Assembly: GCA_031761405.1 (NCBI GenBank)
Contig: JASEVX010000003.1
Location: 13,230,510-13,294,509 of the forward strand
DNA from: Serripes groenlandicus
Lineage: Eukaryota; Mollusca; Bivalvia; Cardiida; Cardiidae
DNA: 64,000 nucleotides
Direction: 5' to 3'
Made by a program: the position numbers and the translations under genes. Within the stretch, counting starts at the first letter, position 1; each line of letters opens with the position of its first letter. The notes below the pieces were generated by a model. It did not search any database and was not told the DNA's origin. It was given only the letters and a program-made list of their open reading frames with translations. Positions 22,190 through 37,100 of the stretch are shown here, one piece after another.

Positions 22190-24900
22190 CTCGCTCTCAT
22201 TCATATCAAAACAAAAGTATATATATGAACTAAAACATTTATAAACCAAATATTACATATTTAATGTTATTGTTTTCTGTCATTCTAATAAGTAAGATAA
22301 AATATCAAATAATATGCGCATGTTCCATTTATTAGTGTTTACTCATATTGATCGCCGTTCAATTTTTTAATGATATTTCTTGTTTTATTTAATTAAAGAT
22401 ATAATATACATTTATTTATGATTGTACATATTATTTGGTATCTGTTATTTTAGACATATTTAAGTTTGAAATTAGTTAATTTAAACAGAGTGTTATTCAG
22501 GTTTCACAAAACAAGTGTTGTTATATTAAGTAAGCATTAATATATAAAATAGACCGTATCAATCATGTTTAGCAAGCTTATTATATCTAAACAATTTACA
22601 TTCCAGAGTGTTTTTATGATAGACAAAAACAAAGAAAATGATCGATGTTCCTGGATGACATATATTCAGCGTTTAAAGGGAATTTTTGCGTAAAATATTT
22701 CAAATTAAATTTGAACGAAAATGACTGTTAGTTATGACGTACACTTCCTATAAAATGATCCATGGCTTTAAACGTGGATGTGCATTCGCCTGTAATTGTA
22801 TTTCATTAGTCGCCGGGCAGAAGCCCGCGACTTATATTTTTAATAGGTTTTCGGAAATGACATGGGAGGACGAGTTATTATTAGAAAGAAACAAATTTAA
22901 ATGTCTTGAACATATTACAATTGTGTTTGTTTAAAAACACTAAGTAATGACACATCTAAAATGAAATAAATATTCCGATGTTTTAAGTTTTTGCAGTTTC
23001 TTTATTTTGACTCGCATTTATGTTTTTTTTTGTCTTATTAACGAAGACAAAAGAATCCCTGCTAGACTTGCTGCAGACTGTTATGTTTCAATATCGAGAT
23101 AAAAATCCCGTCGAATTCTCCTTTTAACTTACTGACTGTTGGTTTCATGTTCAAAGAGATGTCTTGATTTGTGAAGAATTCTAATAATGTTAATCCATGT
23201 ATATCTAAAATTGGAACTGTTTCTAGGCTAGTTTCGTGACCTTTTACATCGGTTTTCGCGTATGCGCATTTCGATATGAAGAAGCGAGTGGTCAAAATAT
23301 TATTTTATTTTAGATTAAAGGCAACATAAACACAAATAAGAAATATTTTGTTAAAATATGTCTTTTTTTTTTCTCCTCAGTTCGTGACCTAGTTTCATAT
23401 TGACAAAATATAAAGGGAAGTAAACGGAAGTAAAATGTAAATTCCATGACATTGACGAGTTATGCAGATAAATAATGTCGCTCGAAAAATTGATTTCTTA
23501 TACATCACGAAACGAGTGCATGGGCCGAATGTAGGAGAAAGAATGCTTTTTCTCTCTCGAATGCAGTGGAATAAAACATGCACTAAAACTTTGCCTGATT
23601 TTAAATAGTCATGGGACTCGCAACTATATGCATCTATGATTTAAATAAACAATTTAGCTGATATGGTGTTTCAAGTGTGGTCTACGTTTTAAACATATGA
23701 GGAGTTAACATCTGTGAAATACTTATAATTATTATTAAAAAGGAGGAAGTTCATGTCTTCAGCAGTTTAACAGTTTTCTCAATGTTTTAAACGTTTAAAG
23801 GTTTTCATTGTTGCTTCAGACATGGAAAGGGTTAAATAGCTTTCTATTGCATGTATATTTAAATTCCAAACTGTTTTTGTTGTGGTTTTATTGACAAATA
23901 CAAAAAATCCAAAATCCTGACCAAAAGAAATCCAGAAATTTGTATGTGGAATTTCAAAAATCCTGGAATTAGTCCTTAATGAAAACATTATGTGTATGTT
24001 TAGACTAAGGAAAGTCAAGAATACATGTTTGTTAAAAAATAAATAAATGCAGTCTTTTCCGGCGATATTGATGCCTTGCAATAACTTTCTCTTGTAAGGG
24101 GAGTCCCCGCTTAACTGGTATGATATATCTAGAGTCGTCTGCTCTAACACACATAGAAATGATGGTAAATCTCGAAAGGAGGCTTTTACTTGCACACAAA
24201 CGAAAGCATTTTCAATACGGAGAAAGTATGAGCAATTTTTTCCTTTTCGACAACGTGTTCAATATACTCGTCTGCTGAAAAGACGTCACCTGTCGTCTAC
24301 ATATATTGGAGGGAGATTAGATAATTGTATCTGCAATTTAACCAGTACATACACAGCCATTTAAAGTGATGTATTCCGACATAAACTCGCAATATGCAAA
24401 TTATTATTTGAACTAGATGCACATGTAAATTAACTTGTACGTGTCCTTTCAACGACAAATGGGGCGTAATCAGAATACCTTGATACACCGAGTGCTTTGC
24501 GAGTACAAGTCACGAGTTGTAATGTGGTTGGTTGATTCGGTTATGACTGTCCTTATCGCTCAGTGTATATGAATAAACCACTGTTATCTCTGAAGTACCA
24601 GCGGGGTTTTGTTTAATACAATTTCTAACCCAACCTGATATAAACGTCTTGTGTGTGTATAATCACAACCATAATGGGTCATTTTCATTTAAACATAAGG
24701 CATGTTTTTGTTAAATTAATTGATTAGATTTACATGATTCCAATTGAACGATGTTTTAACATTAGTGTCTGTCATAGTTGAGAGACATAAATTAATGAGT
24801 TCAACGTTGCAACGCGGGTTAAAGGTCCCAGGTATGTAAGGACACATACATATTGTCAACAGATATAAGTTTACATGCGAGGATTTAAGTCAGCGAGATG
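22190..24900. other. Upstream region of the SLC13 gene, no assignable gene
   Basis: AT-rich. Minus-strand open stretches at 23062-23295 and 23779-24195 lack recognisable domains. The first has a short similarity (TLLEFF.NQDISLN) to the minus-strand peptide at 59298-59480. Confidence 0.4.
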
Positions 24901-24904
24901 CGCT

Positions 24905-24911
24905 TATAAAA
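24905..24911 (+). promoter_or_regulatory. Candidate TATA box of the SLC13 gene
   Basis: tataaaa lies 107 nt upstream of the start codon, which would put transcription start near 24935 and leave a 5' leader of about 80 nt if the first coding exon is also the first exon. An upstream non-coding exon cannot be excluded. Confidence 0.35.
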
Positions 24912-24952
24912 CTTATTAAAAACAAGTGTATAGAAAGATCATTTAGTAGATT

Positions 24953-24958
24953 ATGTGA
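24953..24958 (+). promoter_or_regulatory. Minimal AUG-stop upstream ORF
   Basis: ATGTGA with A at -3 sits 60 nt before the main start codon. If it lies in the leader, it is a start-stop element of the kind known to reduce downstream initiation. Confidence 0.3.
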
Positions 24959-25017
24959 CGTGTGAATTGAGAGGATATTATCTTAATAATCTGATCGTAG
25001 CTTTACTTTGCTACAAG

Positions 25018-25125
25018 ATGAGGTTAAAAGAGTTTTTCAAGGACCTGTATCACATCAGGAGCATTCTTATCGTGATCGTTACGCCATTAGTTCTGCTACC
25101 ATTGTTGATTGTAGGAGATAGCCCG
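25018..25125 (+). CDS. SLC13 exon 1 (residues 1-36)
   Basis: The start ATG has A at -3. It opens a short cytoplasmic N-terminus ([15 protein letters not shown]) followed by the first hydrophobic segment, rich in I, V and L. The exon ends ..GDSP at a strong donor (gtaagt) in phase 0. The only upstream ATG nearby (24953) is followed at once by a stop, which supports this start. A non-AUG in-frame extension back to 24955 is possible but unlikely. Confidence 0.88.
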
Positions 25126-28100
25126 GTAAGTGACTTCTTATGATACTGTTACGTCGTTTGTATGACAACATACCTTATAGGCATTTCTAAAGTCACTTGC
25201 TTTGAAAAAATCCGAGAACAATATTGAAACCATGTTTGTCTAGTATTATGAATATATATTCTGGAACGATGTCTGAGATAAATAGTGAGATAACCCTGTT
25301 AGCCTACACATGTAGTATTATGAATGGATTCGTGAACAATATTTCTGGCAATCATTTAGATAACTATGTTAACCTAGTATGACGAATAGATTCATGAACA
25401 ATATATTGGACAATCATTTAAACTACTATATTAGCCTAGTATTAATAATTGATTCATGAACAATATCTTGGACAATCATTTAGACTACTATATTAGCCTA
25501 GTATTAATAATTGATTCATGAACAATATCTCTGACAATCATTGAGATACTTATACTAACCTAGTATTACGAATATATTCATGAACAATATCTCTGACAAT
25601 CATTGAGATAACTATGTTAACCTAGTATTACGAATAGATTCATGAACACTATCTTACACAATCATTGAGATGACTATATTAGCCTAGTATTACGAATAGA
25701 TTCATGAACAATATCTTGGACAATCATTGACATAACTATATATGCCTATTATTATGAATATATTCATGAACAATATCTCTGACAATTATTGAGATAACTA
25801 TGTTAACCTAGTATTACGAATAGATTCATGAACACTATCTTACACAATCATTGAGATGACTATATTAGCCTAGTATTACGAATATATTCATGAACAATAT
25901 CTTGGACAATCATTGACATAACTATATATGCCTATTATTATGAATAGATTCAAGTTAGAGGCTTATTTGTAATAACTCCCCGCGACATATTATATACACT
26001 CGAATGTAAATGTCTATGTATATAGAGTATCATGTAAAATGAAAGAAACACGAATTTAATAAGAGGGAAAGGAAATCGGAAACAAATCATGTTTAGTAGT
26101 GACAAATTATATTTAAAAAAACAAACAGACGCTTTCAAAACAAAAGTTTAAAAATGATATTTAAAAAAACAAACTGACGCTTTCAAAACAAAAGTTTGAG
26201 GGGAAAAACGTATGTAAGACGAAAATGAAGACGAAATAGTAAAGTAGAAAGAATGTGTGGGTCTGACGCTCACTATGCATGGACACTTTAGTATTTTGGG
26301 TGAGGCTGAGTTTAGTTTAAATCTCGTTCTGGCGTTGATATATATTGCTGCATCGAGTTAAATATTAAGACATTTTCTTCGCAGTTTTCAACTCTAAATG
26401 ACCATAAAGCAACATAATAGTCGACGATGGAACATTGGTTGTGACAGTGCCGAAAAGAACCTACCTTTTTTTTATTATATAGGGGACAACGAATGAGAAA
26501 ATTGTCAATGGTTTATTCTTCGGGTATACCTTGACAATATACACATGGTCCTTGCATGTATGCAAAGATACATATGAACCGGGATTCTAACGGGATCATA
26601 TAAGGGTATGTCGACATAACTCTAGTTGCGTTACATTGTCAATGTTTTGTCAACTTATACATTTAGGTCTATATACTATATAGGCGTACAGTGCAGACGT
26701 CGGTGAGACTGTGTGTAAGCTCACCGTACGCACACGCATTGATACAATAACTCACAGGACGCGGCTAATCACAGGCGTCCGAATTTCTATTACAGCAAAA
26801 AATGCGAAATATCACACAATACCTCGTTAAAATACTCAAAAAGTCTCTCTATATTGTCTATACGCTTTGACAATAATGATCGTAATGGTAATTTGGGGAA
26901 TCTCACACGTGTAACTATAAATAGCCCCTCTATATAGAGTTAGAGTATAGAGTTTTTCTTTTTTACCATGATACTTTATTTCATAGAGAATAAACACTAT
27001 TTTTGTCTAGATGTTTTCAAGATTCAATATTCAAATATTGTATGTGAACAGTTTATATATAGCCTAATAAAACTGTGCGGACGCACATATTGACCTGAGT
27101 CTTACAATAGCCAACGTGTACATTGTCCCATCAACAATAACGACTCGGTGATCCTTTGTGTACACATTGTCTCCCGGAGCCTACTGGAGACTTCGCTGTA
27201 ATATCATATTTAAAAGAGCCATAGAAAAAACGTATAGCAAAACGCTGGCAGTGTTGCATCACTAGATCTACTACGACACTTTGATGGAACTTGCATTAAC
27301 CCGATGGAGCTCCTCTGCTATAAGAACCCTTGTTTCTGATCTCGAGACGAACCTTCTCGGTAGAGCTGGTGGCCACTTTAGAATTGCTATCACTCATTCC
27401 AGAGTTCCAAGAAGATAATCCATAGCTTGCATGTATAAAATATGCAATATAATTCCAATTAGAATAGCACCCTGGTTCCTAAATCTCGAAAAGCACTTTC
27501 GAATCAGGACTGGTGGCAACTCTATACTGACATCAGTCGTTATGAGATCCTACATCATAGAGCAAAAAGAAAAGAAGCCATCTCTTCTATGTATGATCTC
27601 AATGAGAATAGAACCCTGGTGTCTAGATTTCTATGCTGAATGCACAACGAAAAGAAGCCATCTCTACCATGTATGATCCCTTTGGGAATAGAACCCTGTG
27701 TCTAGATCTCTATACTAACAACTGTCGTTATGCTATCATACATCATAGAGCACAAAGCAAAGAAGCCATCTCTTCCATGTATGATCCCTTTGGGAATAGA
27801 ACCCTAGTGTCTAGATCTCTATACTAACAACTATCGTTATGCTATCCCAAAACCTAGAACACAAAGAAAAGAAGCCATCTCTACTATTTATGATCCCAGT
27901 GGGAATAGATCCCTATGTCTAGATCTCTATACCAACACCTGTCGTTATGCTATCATACATCATAGAGCACAAAAAAGAAGCCATATCTAGCATATATGAT
28001 CTCAGTGAGATAGAAACCTGTGTATAGATCTCTATACTGACATCAGTCGTTATGCTACCCTACATCATAGAGCACAAAGAAAAGAAGCCATCTCTACCGT

Positions 28101-31100
28101 TTATGATCCCAGTGGGAATAGATCCCTATGTCTAGAGCTCTATACTAACACCCGTCTTTATGCTATCCAACATCCTAGAGCACAAAGAAAAGAAGCCAGA
28201 TCTTCCATATATGATCTCATTGAGATAGAAACCTGTGTCAAGATCTCTAAACTGACACCAGCTGTTATGCTATCTTACATCCTAGAGCACAAAGAAAAGA
28301 AGTCATCTCTACCATTTATGATCCCAGTGGGAATAGAACACTGGTGTCTGGATCTTATTACTTACACCTGTCGTTATACTATCCAACAAGCTAGAACACA
28401 TAGTAAAGAAGCCATATCTACTATGCATGCTTCCATTGGTATCATATCCCTGTGTCTAGATCCCTATACTGAAATCAGTCGTTATGCTATCCCACATCCT
28501 AGAGCACAAAGAAAAGAAGCCATCTCTACCATGTATGATCCCAGTGGAAATAGAACACTGGTGTCTAGATCTCTATACTAACAACTGTCTTTATGCTATC
28601 CTACACCCTAGAGAACAAAGGAGAGAAGCCACCTATACCATGTATGATCCCAGTGGGAATAAAACACTGGTGTTTAGATATCGAGGCGGACGTTTGTAAG
28701 CGCGGCAATGTCGAATAATTTCACCCGTGGCTATAGCAGCCAATAAAATAGTGGTCCGTTTGGCGTGTATAGTTAGCAAGTATCATATGAACACATGTAC
28801 AACACCACTACGGCCCCACCGTCTCACCTCACGCTAATAAATATTTGTTGAACAACGCAGTTACACCTCTACTTTATTTGCCTACTACTTCAGAAACATG
28901 ATAAAATGCATGCTCACCCTTTTTATCAACTATAGCAAAGGAAATTTGTAAATTTTGTAAGAAAACGAGTTCTTTGCTATGTTTTTTCAGAAATTTCAAC
29001 TTGGTTCATAAAGTGTTGTATGGTGTTTATAGATTTGGTTTTAAACAACTAGATACTCAATCCTTTTCTTACAACGATTTTGAGTTTGAATTTTCTGTAT
29101 GACATGCACATTTAAATCGCGGAATATGGTAACCGGTGTTCTGATGTTAATTTTAATTACTATCAAATGGCATATTTGACTAGTCTACCTTTCGTTGTTA
29201 CATTATGCCAGGGCACAGGCTATTCTTACTAGATAGTGCGCAGATGAGTAGATGATTGGAGTGCTGGGAGACGCAGACTGCTTTGGATATTCATAACCCT
29301 TAACCTTCTATATTCCTACAACTGGTATAAACACTCGTGATGTTTGCTATGGTCTTATGAACTTGTTATGATAGGTAATGAATTAGTAAGGAACCATTAC
29401 GTCCGATGTTCGTACTACATGTATATATCGTTTCTTCTTTGTTCACATATATTGTAGGCAAATGTTGTTAAAAGTCGCATAAAGCATATAAAGCAGTGAA
29501 TTGATATATAAATGGTGTACATCTAAACACTACAACACAAATACACACAACGATTACTATTAAGGGGATGACTCGACATTTGAACAAATACAAGTAATAT
29601 ATGTAAAGAAAAAGTTGCTCGTTATGAAGTTTGTCCTTGTCTCGTGTTGCTTTCAAACGTGTTCAAATACAGAAGCGCTAAAAGTCTGCTTTATCATAGA
29701 ATGAGTTGAAATGATATTTACAATGTACCACGGCTCTTCTGGGTGATATATCAGCCACGTCTGACGATTTAGGATCGTATTGACCCTGAAGTTTGATATC
29801 AGTTAACGCTTGCCCATCTAAAGACGTATCTTCCCCCGGCTCAAGCAGACGTCATTTTGGAAACATTGTGGTAAAAGAGAAAATGAATTATGTACTCATT
29901 ACTATTTTGTTCATGTATACATAGCACTTTTCAAAACCTTTGCTTATATGCTTTTTGGTCGCCTGCTGTAGAGTTGTTATATGTGGGAAAAGGTTAAAAC
30001 TACATTAGCGTTAAACGAATGGGGTAACACTTAGTATTTCGTGTGCTTGAAGATGTATTAGGTTATATTTGATGTATTTGCGAAAAGTGAAGATTCTGGC
30101 AATACTTTGCTTCTACACAGATTCAGCTGAGACTTCACTGTAGGGTACCGACGCATCTGTAAACGGTGATGATTTATTTTATATTGTTCTTGGGAATAAA
30201 TGATCTCAGGGCATTTTGGCACCTCTGGGGAAATAAGGTCTAGGGCCATCTCCTCATCTCTGGAGATGTAATGTGTCGGGGGAATCTTGTCGTCTTTTGG
30301 GAAATACGGTCTCGGGGCATCTTGTCGCATCTGGGGAAGTAAGATAACGGGTCATCGAGTCGATCCTTTTTATGTAGGGTCTCGGAAAACCTTGTCGTGT
30401 CTGGGGGAAATAGTGCTGTGGTTCATATCTTGTCGACTCTGGGGAAGTAGGGTTTCGGGATATTCTGTCGCCTCTGGGGAAGTAGGGTTTCGGGATATCT
30501 TGTGGCCGCCGGAGAAGTAGGGTTTCGGGATATCTTGTCGCCGCCGGGGAAGTAGGGTTTCATGGTATCCTGTCGACTCCGGGGAAGTAGGTTTTCGGGA
30601 TATATTGTCGCCGCCAGGGAAGTAGGGTTTCATGATATCCTATCGCCTCCGGGGAAGTAGGGTTTCGGGATATATTGTCGCCTCCGAGGAAGTAGAGTTT
30701 CGGTTACCTTGTCGCTCTATGAAAGTAGGGTATCGGTACATGTATAAACGGTGATGATCATGCGATCCTGTGTTGTCCGAGTAAACAATGTTCGCATATG
30801 TTTACAAGATCCGTAGATGTAACTTCTGACGAAAAACTATGGCTGTAAAACTCAGAACATATATTAAATTTAAAACACATAACCTTATCTATTTACATCT
30901 ATCTCAAAAAGAGAACGATCACACTTAGCTTAATTTAGAGGCGGCATTATACCATTATGAGTAGAAACCGATAGGTTTATTGGAATACCTGTAAACGAGC
31001 GTACATGTACTATGAGCGCACTTAAAGACGAAATACAATTTATGCTATAATATAAAAATAAATATGAAGATATTAGACCTAATTTGATTATTATTAAAAA

Positions 31101-34100
31101 GGAATAGACATCGTAATGTTGAATCATTTAATGATAACGATGCTTGAGACTACCTTTTAAACGTAGAATTTGTTCATATGGCTAAATGTATAGATCAATC
31201 GTAGTAAAGGCGCAGAAATACATTTATTCAAGTTCTGTTTGTTTAACAATAAACGCCTATTACTATTATTAAATTGTATCTATGTTAATCTATGCACAGA
31301 CTGTATATACATTTATGAAATATTTCATGAATGTAAATGCTAATGCATGCATGTTTGTATTATAATGAATTGTGTATAAAAGCAGAGAGGTGTAAGTAAA
31401 TGTGCACAGTCGTTTGTAAATATGTATATAGAGTTCACAATTGACCTTGATTCACATATGAGCCGTCTCGCAAGAAAACCAACATTGTGGACTCTGCGTA
31501 AAGTGTCGACCCTGATCCGTCTAAGCATGCCGCGAAGGCTTACCCGGATAGATATTTTTCGCCTCCTGTGGATTTTCTGTTTCATAAATCATTACTCTAT
31601 ACCTTTATCCCCCTGATACGGAATGTGTCGGCCCGGATCAGTCTGCGCGGACAGCGCAGGCTGATCTGGACGATACATTACGCAAATGCCATAATGTTGA
31701 TTTTCTCACCGGACGGCTCAATTATGTTGATGAACTAATGACAGGGTGCATTAATAAGATATGGTGTGTGAATCAATCTTATCAATTGAATAAAAATTTG
31801 ATGCAAAGCGTGGTTTCCTTATCTGAAATGTCAATATTTAAACAGTGAGGATTCATTTACATATTCGTTCAACAAGACATAGTCCTTGACAGGGTGTTGA
31901 TCGTAGAACGAATATGGGTTAACCGTTAAGAGCGCTTAACTTTGCTTGCAGGGCAATTTTGTAAATGAAATTCGCTCCAACATTCGAGCAAAAGCGACCT
32001 ATGAAGATACAGATAAGCTTTTGTTTTCGCGGGTTGATCTGGACCTCCCCTATTCGCAATAAATAACGAGCATATTAAGGTAAAACTTAGTAAGACTTAG
32101 TTTACATATAAATACGAAATCATAGCTGCGCATCACATCACTGTTTGAGCAACGCTTTGCTAAAACGAACGACTTCTGTGACCATTGTAAATCGTGATCA
32201 GTAAGCGTATCCACGCAGTCCGATATTGGTTTATAATAATGGCCTATATAGCAGAAAAGCATTCTAGAAGCCTTTGGAATTCAATGTACATCCGGATTCT
32301 TATGTAAAGAAATGATTCATTGGTTATGACTCGGTCACGATTGGTCGTGGTCGTTACTCTGGATAACACACTGTCAAAGTCATACACAGGCCTGTCCGAT
32401 GATTGACGCCTTTGCATTTACAATGACAAGTCGACTTGATTATATAGACTAGGTTAGTCGAGAGTTGAGGCCGAGGGTCGAGAGTCGAGTTGGGAGGAAT
32501 TGAAAATATGTAAGAGCCGTTCCGCGAGAAAAGCATCATTGTTGACTCAGCGTAAAGTATCGACCCGGATCATCCTAGGCATGCCGCGCAGGCTTATCCG
32601 GGCAGGCATTTTTCGCCTTTTATGGATTTTCTACATCAATAATTATTACTCTATATCTCTATCCCCCTGAGATGGAATGTGTCGGCCCGAAATAGCCTGC
32701 GCGGACTGCACAGGCTGATCTGTATCGATACATTACGCAGGGGCCATATTATTGGTTTTCTCATGGAACGGCTCATATATATTCAAGTCTCTGCAATTGT
32801 CATTAACACTATAAGGTCGATTTTTACGATTGAGCTTAGTTTGCAAAGAGCCCGATTGAATCATGATTTAGTTTCACTTTACTGCACACCGATCACACAT
32901 CCTCATAGGTTATGACAAACGCTTGCATTTATAACCAATGAAAGTGTTTGGACACATATGTGCTCAATTGTATTACATATAAACTCACGAATGCGAACAC
33001 ATCAATGAAGCTACAACTCACGTGAAATTATTGTTTATTAATGTTTTAATTCCATCAGTGACGCTCTGTAGTTTATTCATTGTTACCTGCCTACTATTAT
33101 TTCAAAGCAATCCAAAACCTTCACAAATTGAAAAATGTATTACCTCTACTGGCAGATGTGATGTGATGTCACTCAACAAGTGTTTGTTATTGTGTTAAAC
33201 TATTTGTCTTTTACAGTAAGCAAAAAGTGCTGATTATAAGTAAACTTGTTAAAGAAAGCAAAATGTGCTTAATGCCCGAATACTTATTACGACATGTGTC
33301 TATTTCAGGAAGCAAAATGTGCTTAATGCCCGAATACTTATTACGACATGTGTCTATTTCAGAAAGCAAAATGTGCTTATAATGACCGAATACTTATTAC
33401 GACATGTGTCTATTTCAGGAAGCAAAATGTGCTTAATGCCCGAATACTTATTATGACATGTGTCTATTTCAGGAAGCAAAATGTGCTTAATGCCTGAATA
33501 CTTATTGCGACATGTGTCTATTTCAGGAAGCAAAATGTGCGTATTGTGTGGCAATCATGGCGATATTTTGGATTTCGGAGGCGCTTCCAATTTCCGTTAC
33601 GTCATTACTTCCGGTATTTCTATTTCCAATGGTAGGCTTACTTTCCGTGAAGAATACAGCGAAGGAGTACATTAACGTAAGTCAGAAAACTTTGTCAAAT
33701 GATTGTGATTGAGTATATTTGTAATTTTTTGGCCTGGGGCTTTAGCCCCTGGTCATAGTAGTAATACCATTTTTTTCGGAGTTGGCAGCCTGCCAATTGC
33801 TGTTAGCACCAAACAACGCATGAGAAACTGCGCGAGAAAAATAGTTCATGATGGATTCAACAAAACTGCATTTAAAAGGTTAGGGTCTCCCCCATAAATA
33901 TCATTTTAATGTTGTTTGAACATCAGTGAAAAACTTAAGGCGTGAGTACTCCAATATAAGTTTAAGAAATGCTTTAGAAATTAATGCGCCGAGAGGTCAA
34001 ATATGGACGCTTGTTAACATTATTAACATTCGCGAAGAGGAACGGAAAAAAGAAAAAAGAAGTCACGTGAAATATACAGTGGCGGATTAACCGGGGGCCG

Positions 34101-37100
34101 TAGGGCCCGTGCGCCGAAAAATTAATGGTAAACAAGGAAAAAGTGTGGCAAATGTAGTGGCGGATGTGGTGGATAGACACGATTATTAGACGAGCCTTGA
34201 CCAACTGTTAGGCTCGTGCAATATGGAACACATGTTCTTTGGAAAGAGACGATTTGTAGACTAGCCTTGCCTAACTGTAAGGCTCGTGCAATATGGAACA
34301 CATGTTCTTTGGATAGAGACGATTTGTAGACTAGCATTGACTTACTGTAAGGCTCGTGCAATATGGAACACATGTTCTTTTGGTGGAGACGATTTGTAAA
34401 CTAGCTTTGACTAACTGTAAGACTGTAAGAATGTGGTACACATGCTTATGAAATGTGGTGCACATGTTCTGTAGTTAGACACGATTACTAGACTAGTCAT
34501 GACTTACTGTAAGGCTCATGGAATGTGGTACTCATGTTCTTTTTATAAACCGGATATGTCGATATACTGTTTGAATTGATATTACTTCTTTGAAAAATAT
34601 TAAATTCTTACTGTAATAGTTTGCGATAAAAAGTGTAAACGTTTTCAGAGTGTTCCGAATTATTTTAACACTCTACTCTTAAGAATCCTGTGTATCATAT
34701 TGTATGAGACATTTCGAAGTATTTTAAGTCCAAATACTTCATAACTTACATAAATATTACATGAGCGTTTCTTACAGTCATTCATCAAATATGTTTATTG
34801 AACACGCCAAAGCTAACACTAACGGTCTACCTCGTTTCTATTGTACATATTTGTCAAACACTTTCAAATTTTCTTTTTATGTTTAAAGAAGTGCTCGTTT
34901 TTCTTGACTGGTACCCAGTATACTAGAGTAAATTCGTACCTCTGGCATGAACAAACAATGGCAACTTGCAGTGTTGTCTGGTACCCAGAGTATTGTTGTA
35001 AATTAGCGCATTTATTTAGTAAATAATTTAATATACATATAATATAATTAATATGTCTGTCCGTCTACATGTACATGTAAGCTTTACAACCACACAATTT
35101 AACCAGGGACGTGACTGTCCGTCTATATGTACATGTAAGATTAACAACCACAAAATGTCACCAGAGACATGACTGCCCGTCTACATATACATGTAAGCTT
35201 TACATCCACACAATTTAACCAGGGACGTGACTGTCCGTCTACATGTACATGTAAGATTAACAACCATATAATGTCACCAGAGACATGACTGTCCGTCTAA
35301 ATGTACATGTAAGCTTTAAATCCACACAATTTAATCAGGGACGTGACTGTTCGTCTACATGTACATGCAAGATTAACAACCACATAATGTCACCAGAGAC
35401 ATGACTGTCCGTCTAAATGTACATGCAGGCTTTACATCCACACACTCAATTTAACCAGGGACGTGACTGTCCGTCTACATGTACATGTAAGATTAACAAC
35501 CACATAATGTCACCAGAGATATGCCTGTTCGTCTAAATGTACATGTAAGCTTTACATCCACATAATGTCACCAGAGACATGACTGTCCGTCTAAATGTAC
35601 ATGCAGGCTTTACATCCACATAATTTAACCAGGGACGTGACTGTCTGTCTACATGTACATGTAAGATTAACAACCACATCATGTCACCAGAGACATGACT
35701 GTCCGTCTAAATGTACATGCAGGCTTTACATCCACACAATCAATTTAACCAGGGACGTGACTGTCTGTCTACATGTACATGTAAGATTAACAACCTCATA
35801 ATGTCACCAGAGACGTGACTGTCCGTCTAAATGTACATGTAAGCTTTACATCCACACACTGTCACCAGAGACATGACTGTCCGTCTAAATGTACATGTAA
35901 GCTTTACATCCACACAATGTCACCAGAGACATGACTTTCTGTCTAAATGTACATGTAAGATTAACAACCACACAATGTCACCAGAGACATGACTGCATAT
36001 CTACATGTACATGTAGGCTTTACAACCACACAACTTAACCAGAGACGTGACTGTCCGTCTACATGTACATGTAGGCTTTACAACCACACAATGTCACCAG
36101 AGACGTGACTGTCCGACTACATGTACATGCAGGCTTAACTTCCACACAATGTCACCAGAGACGTGACTATCCGTCTACATGTACATATATGCTTTACATC
36201 CAAACAATGTCAACAAAGACGTGACTGTCCGACTACATGTACATGTAGGCTTTACATCCAAACAATGTCACCAGAGACATGACTGTCTGTCTAAATGTAC
36301 ATGTAAGATTAACAACCACACAATATCACCAGAGACATGACTGCATATCTACATGTACATGTAGGCTTTACAACCACACAATATTTAACCAGAGACGTGA
36401 CTGTCCGTCTACATGTACATGTAGGCTTAACATCCACACAATGTCACCAGAGACGTGACTATCCGTCTACATGTACATATATGCTTTACATCCAAACAAT
36501 GTCAACAAAGACGTGACTGTCCGACTACATGTACATGTAGGCTTTACATCTATAACATGTCATCAGAGACGTGACAGCCCGTTTACATTTACATGTAAGC
36601 TTTTCATCCATACATTGTCACCAGAAACGTGACTGTCCGTCTACATGTACATGTTGGCTTTACATTCAATCAATGTCACTAGAAACGTGACTGGCCGTCT
36701 ACATGTACATGTTGTCTTTACATCCAATCAATTTCACCAAAGACGTGACTGGCTGTCTACATGTACATGTAGGCTTTACATCCACACAATGTCAACAGAG
36801 TTGTGACTGCCTGTATACGTGAACATGTAATGTAGGCTTTCACGCTTCTTTTGATAAACCCCTGAACTGTAGCCATATTGATTTTATTGCTTTTTATCTC
36901 TTATATGATTCTAACAAGGAGGGTCAGTAAGATCCCGAATCACCAGCAATGTTTATAATGTATCCATGAACGCCGTCGGTTGTATCAAATGAGTTAAATC
37001 GAGATTATAAGATTAAGTAGAAAGTTTCCTGTTTGTTTCAGGACACAAACATGTTGTTCATAGGCGGACTGATTGTAGCGACAGCCATTGAACACTGGAA

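Noticed and set aside
23779..24195. 138-codon minus-strand open frame
   Set aside because: AT-driven composition, no motif, and MITE-like words (gtcgtctgct) inside it; not supportable as a gene.
24955..25017. N-terminal extension of the transporter from a GTG codon
   Set aside because: Eukaryotic initiation at GTG is rare, and the ATG at 25018 has a good context and gives the expected short cytoplasmic N-terminus.
27431..28699. Open frames resembling repeat proteins
   Set aside because: Derived from the 107-bp intron 1 minisatellite; frame is lost between units and no splice sites support them.
30058..30633. Overlapping open frames on both strands
   Set aside because: Produced by the 35-bp minisatellite, whose unit length lets a frame stay open over a few copies.
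33260..33456. Peptide repeat open frame upstream of exon 2
   Set aside because: It is the out-of-frame translation of the 54-bp acceptor array, not a protein repeat.
35050..36840. CRISPR-like array of direct repeats
   Set aside because: Units are contiguous 58-bp tandem copies without unique spacers, inside an intron of an animal gene.
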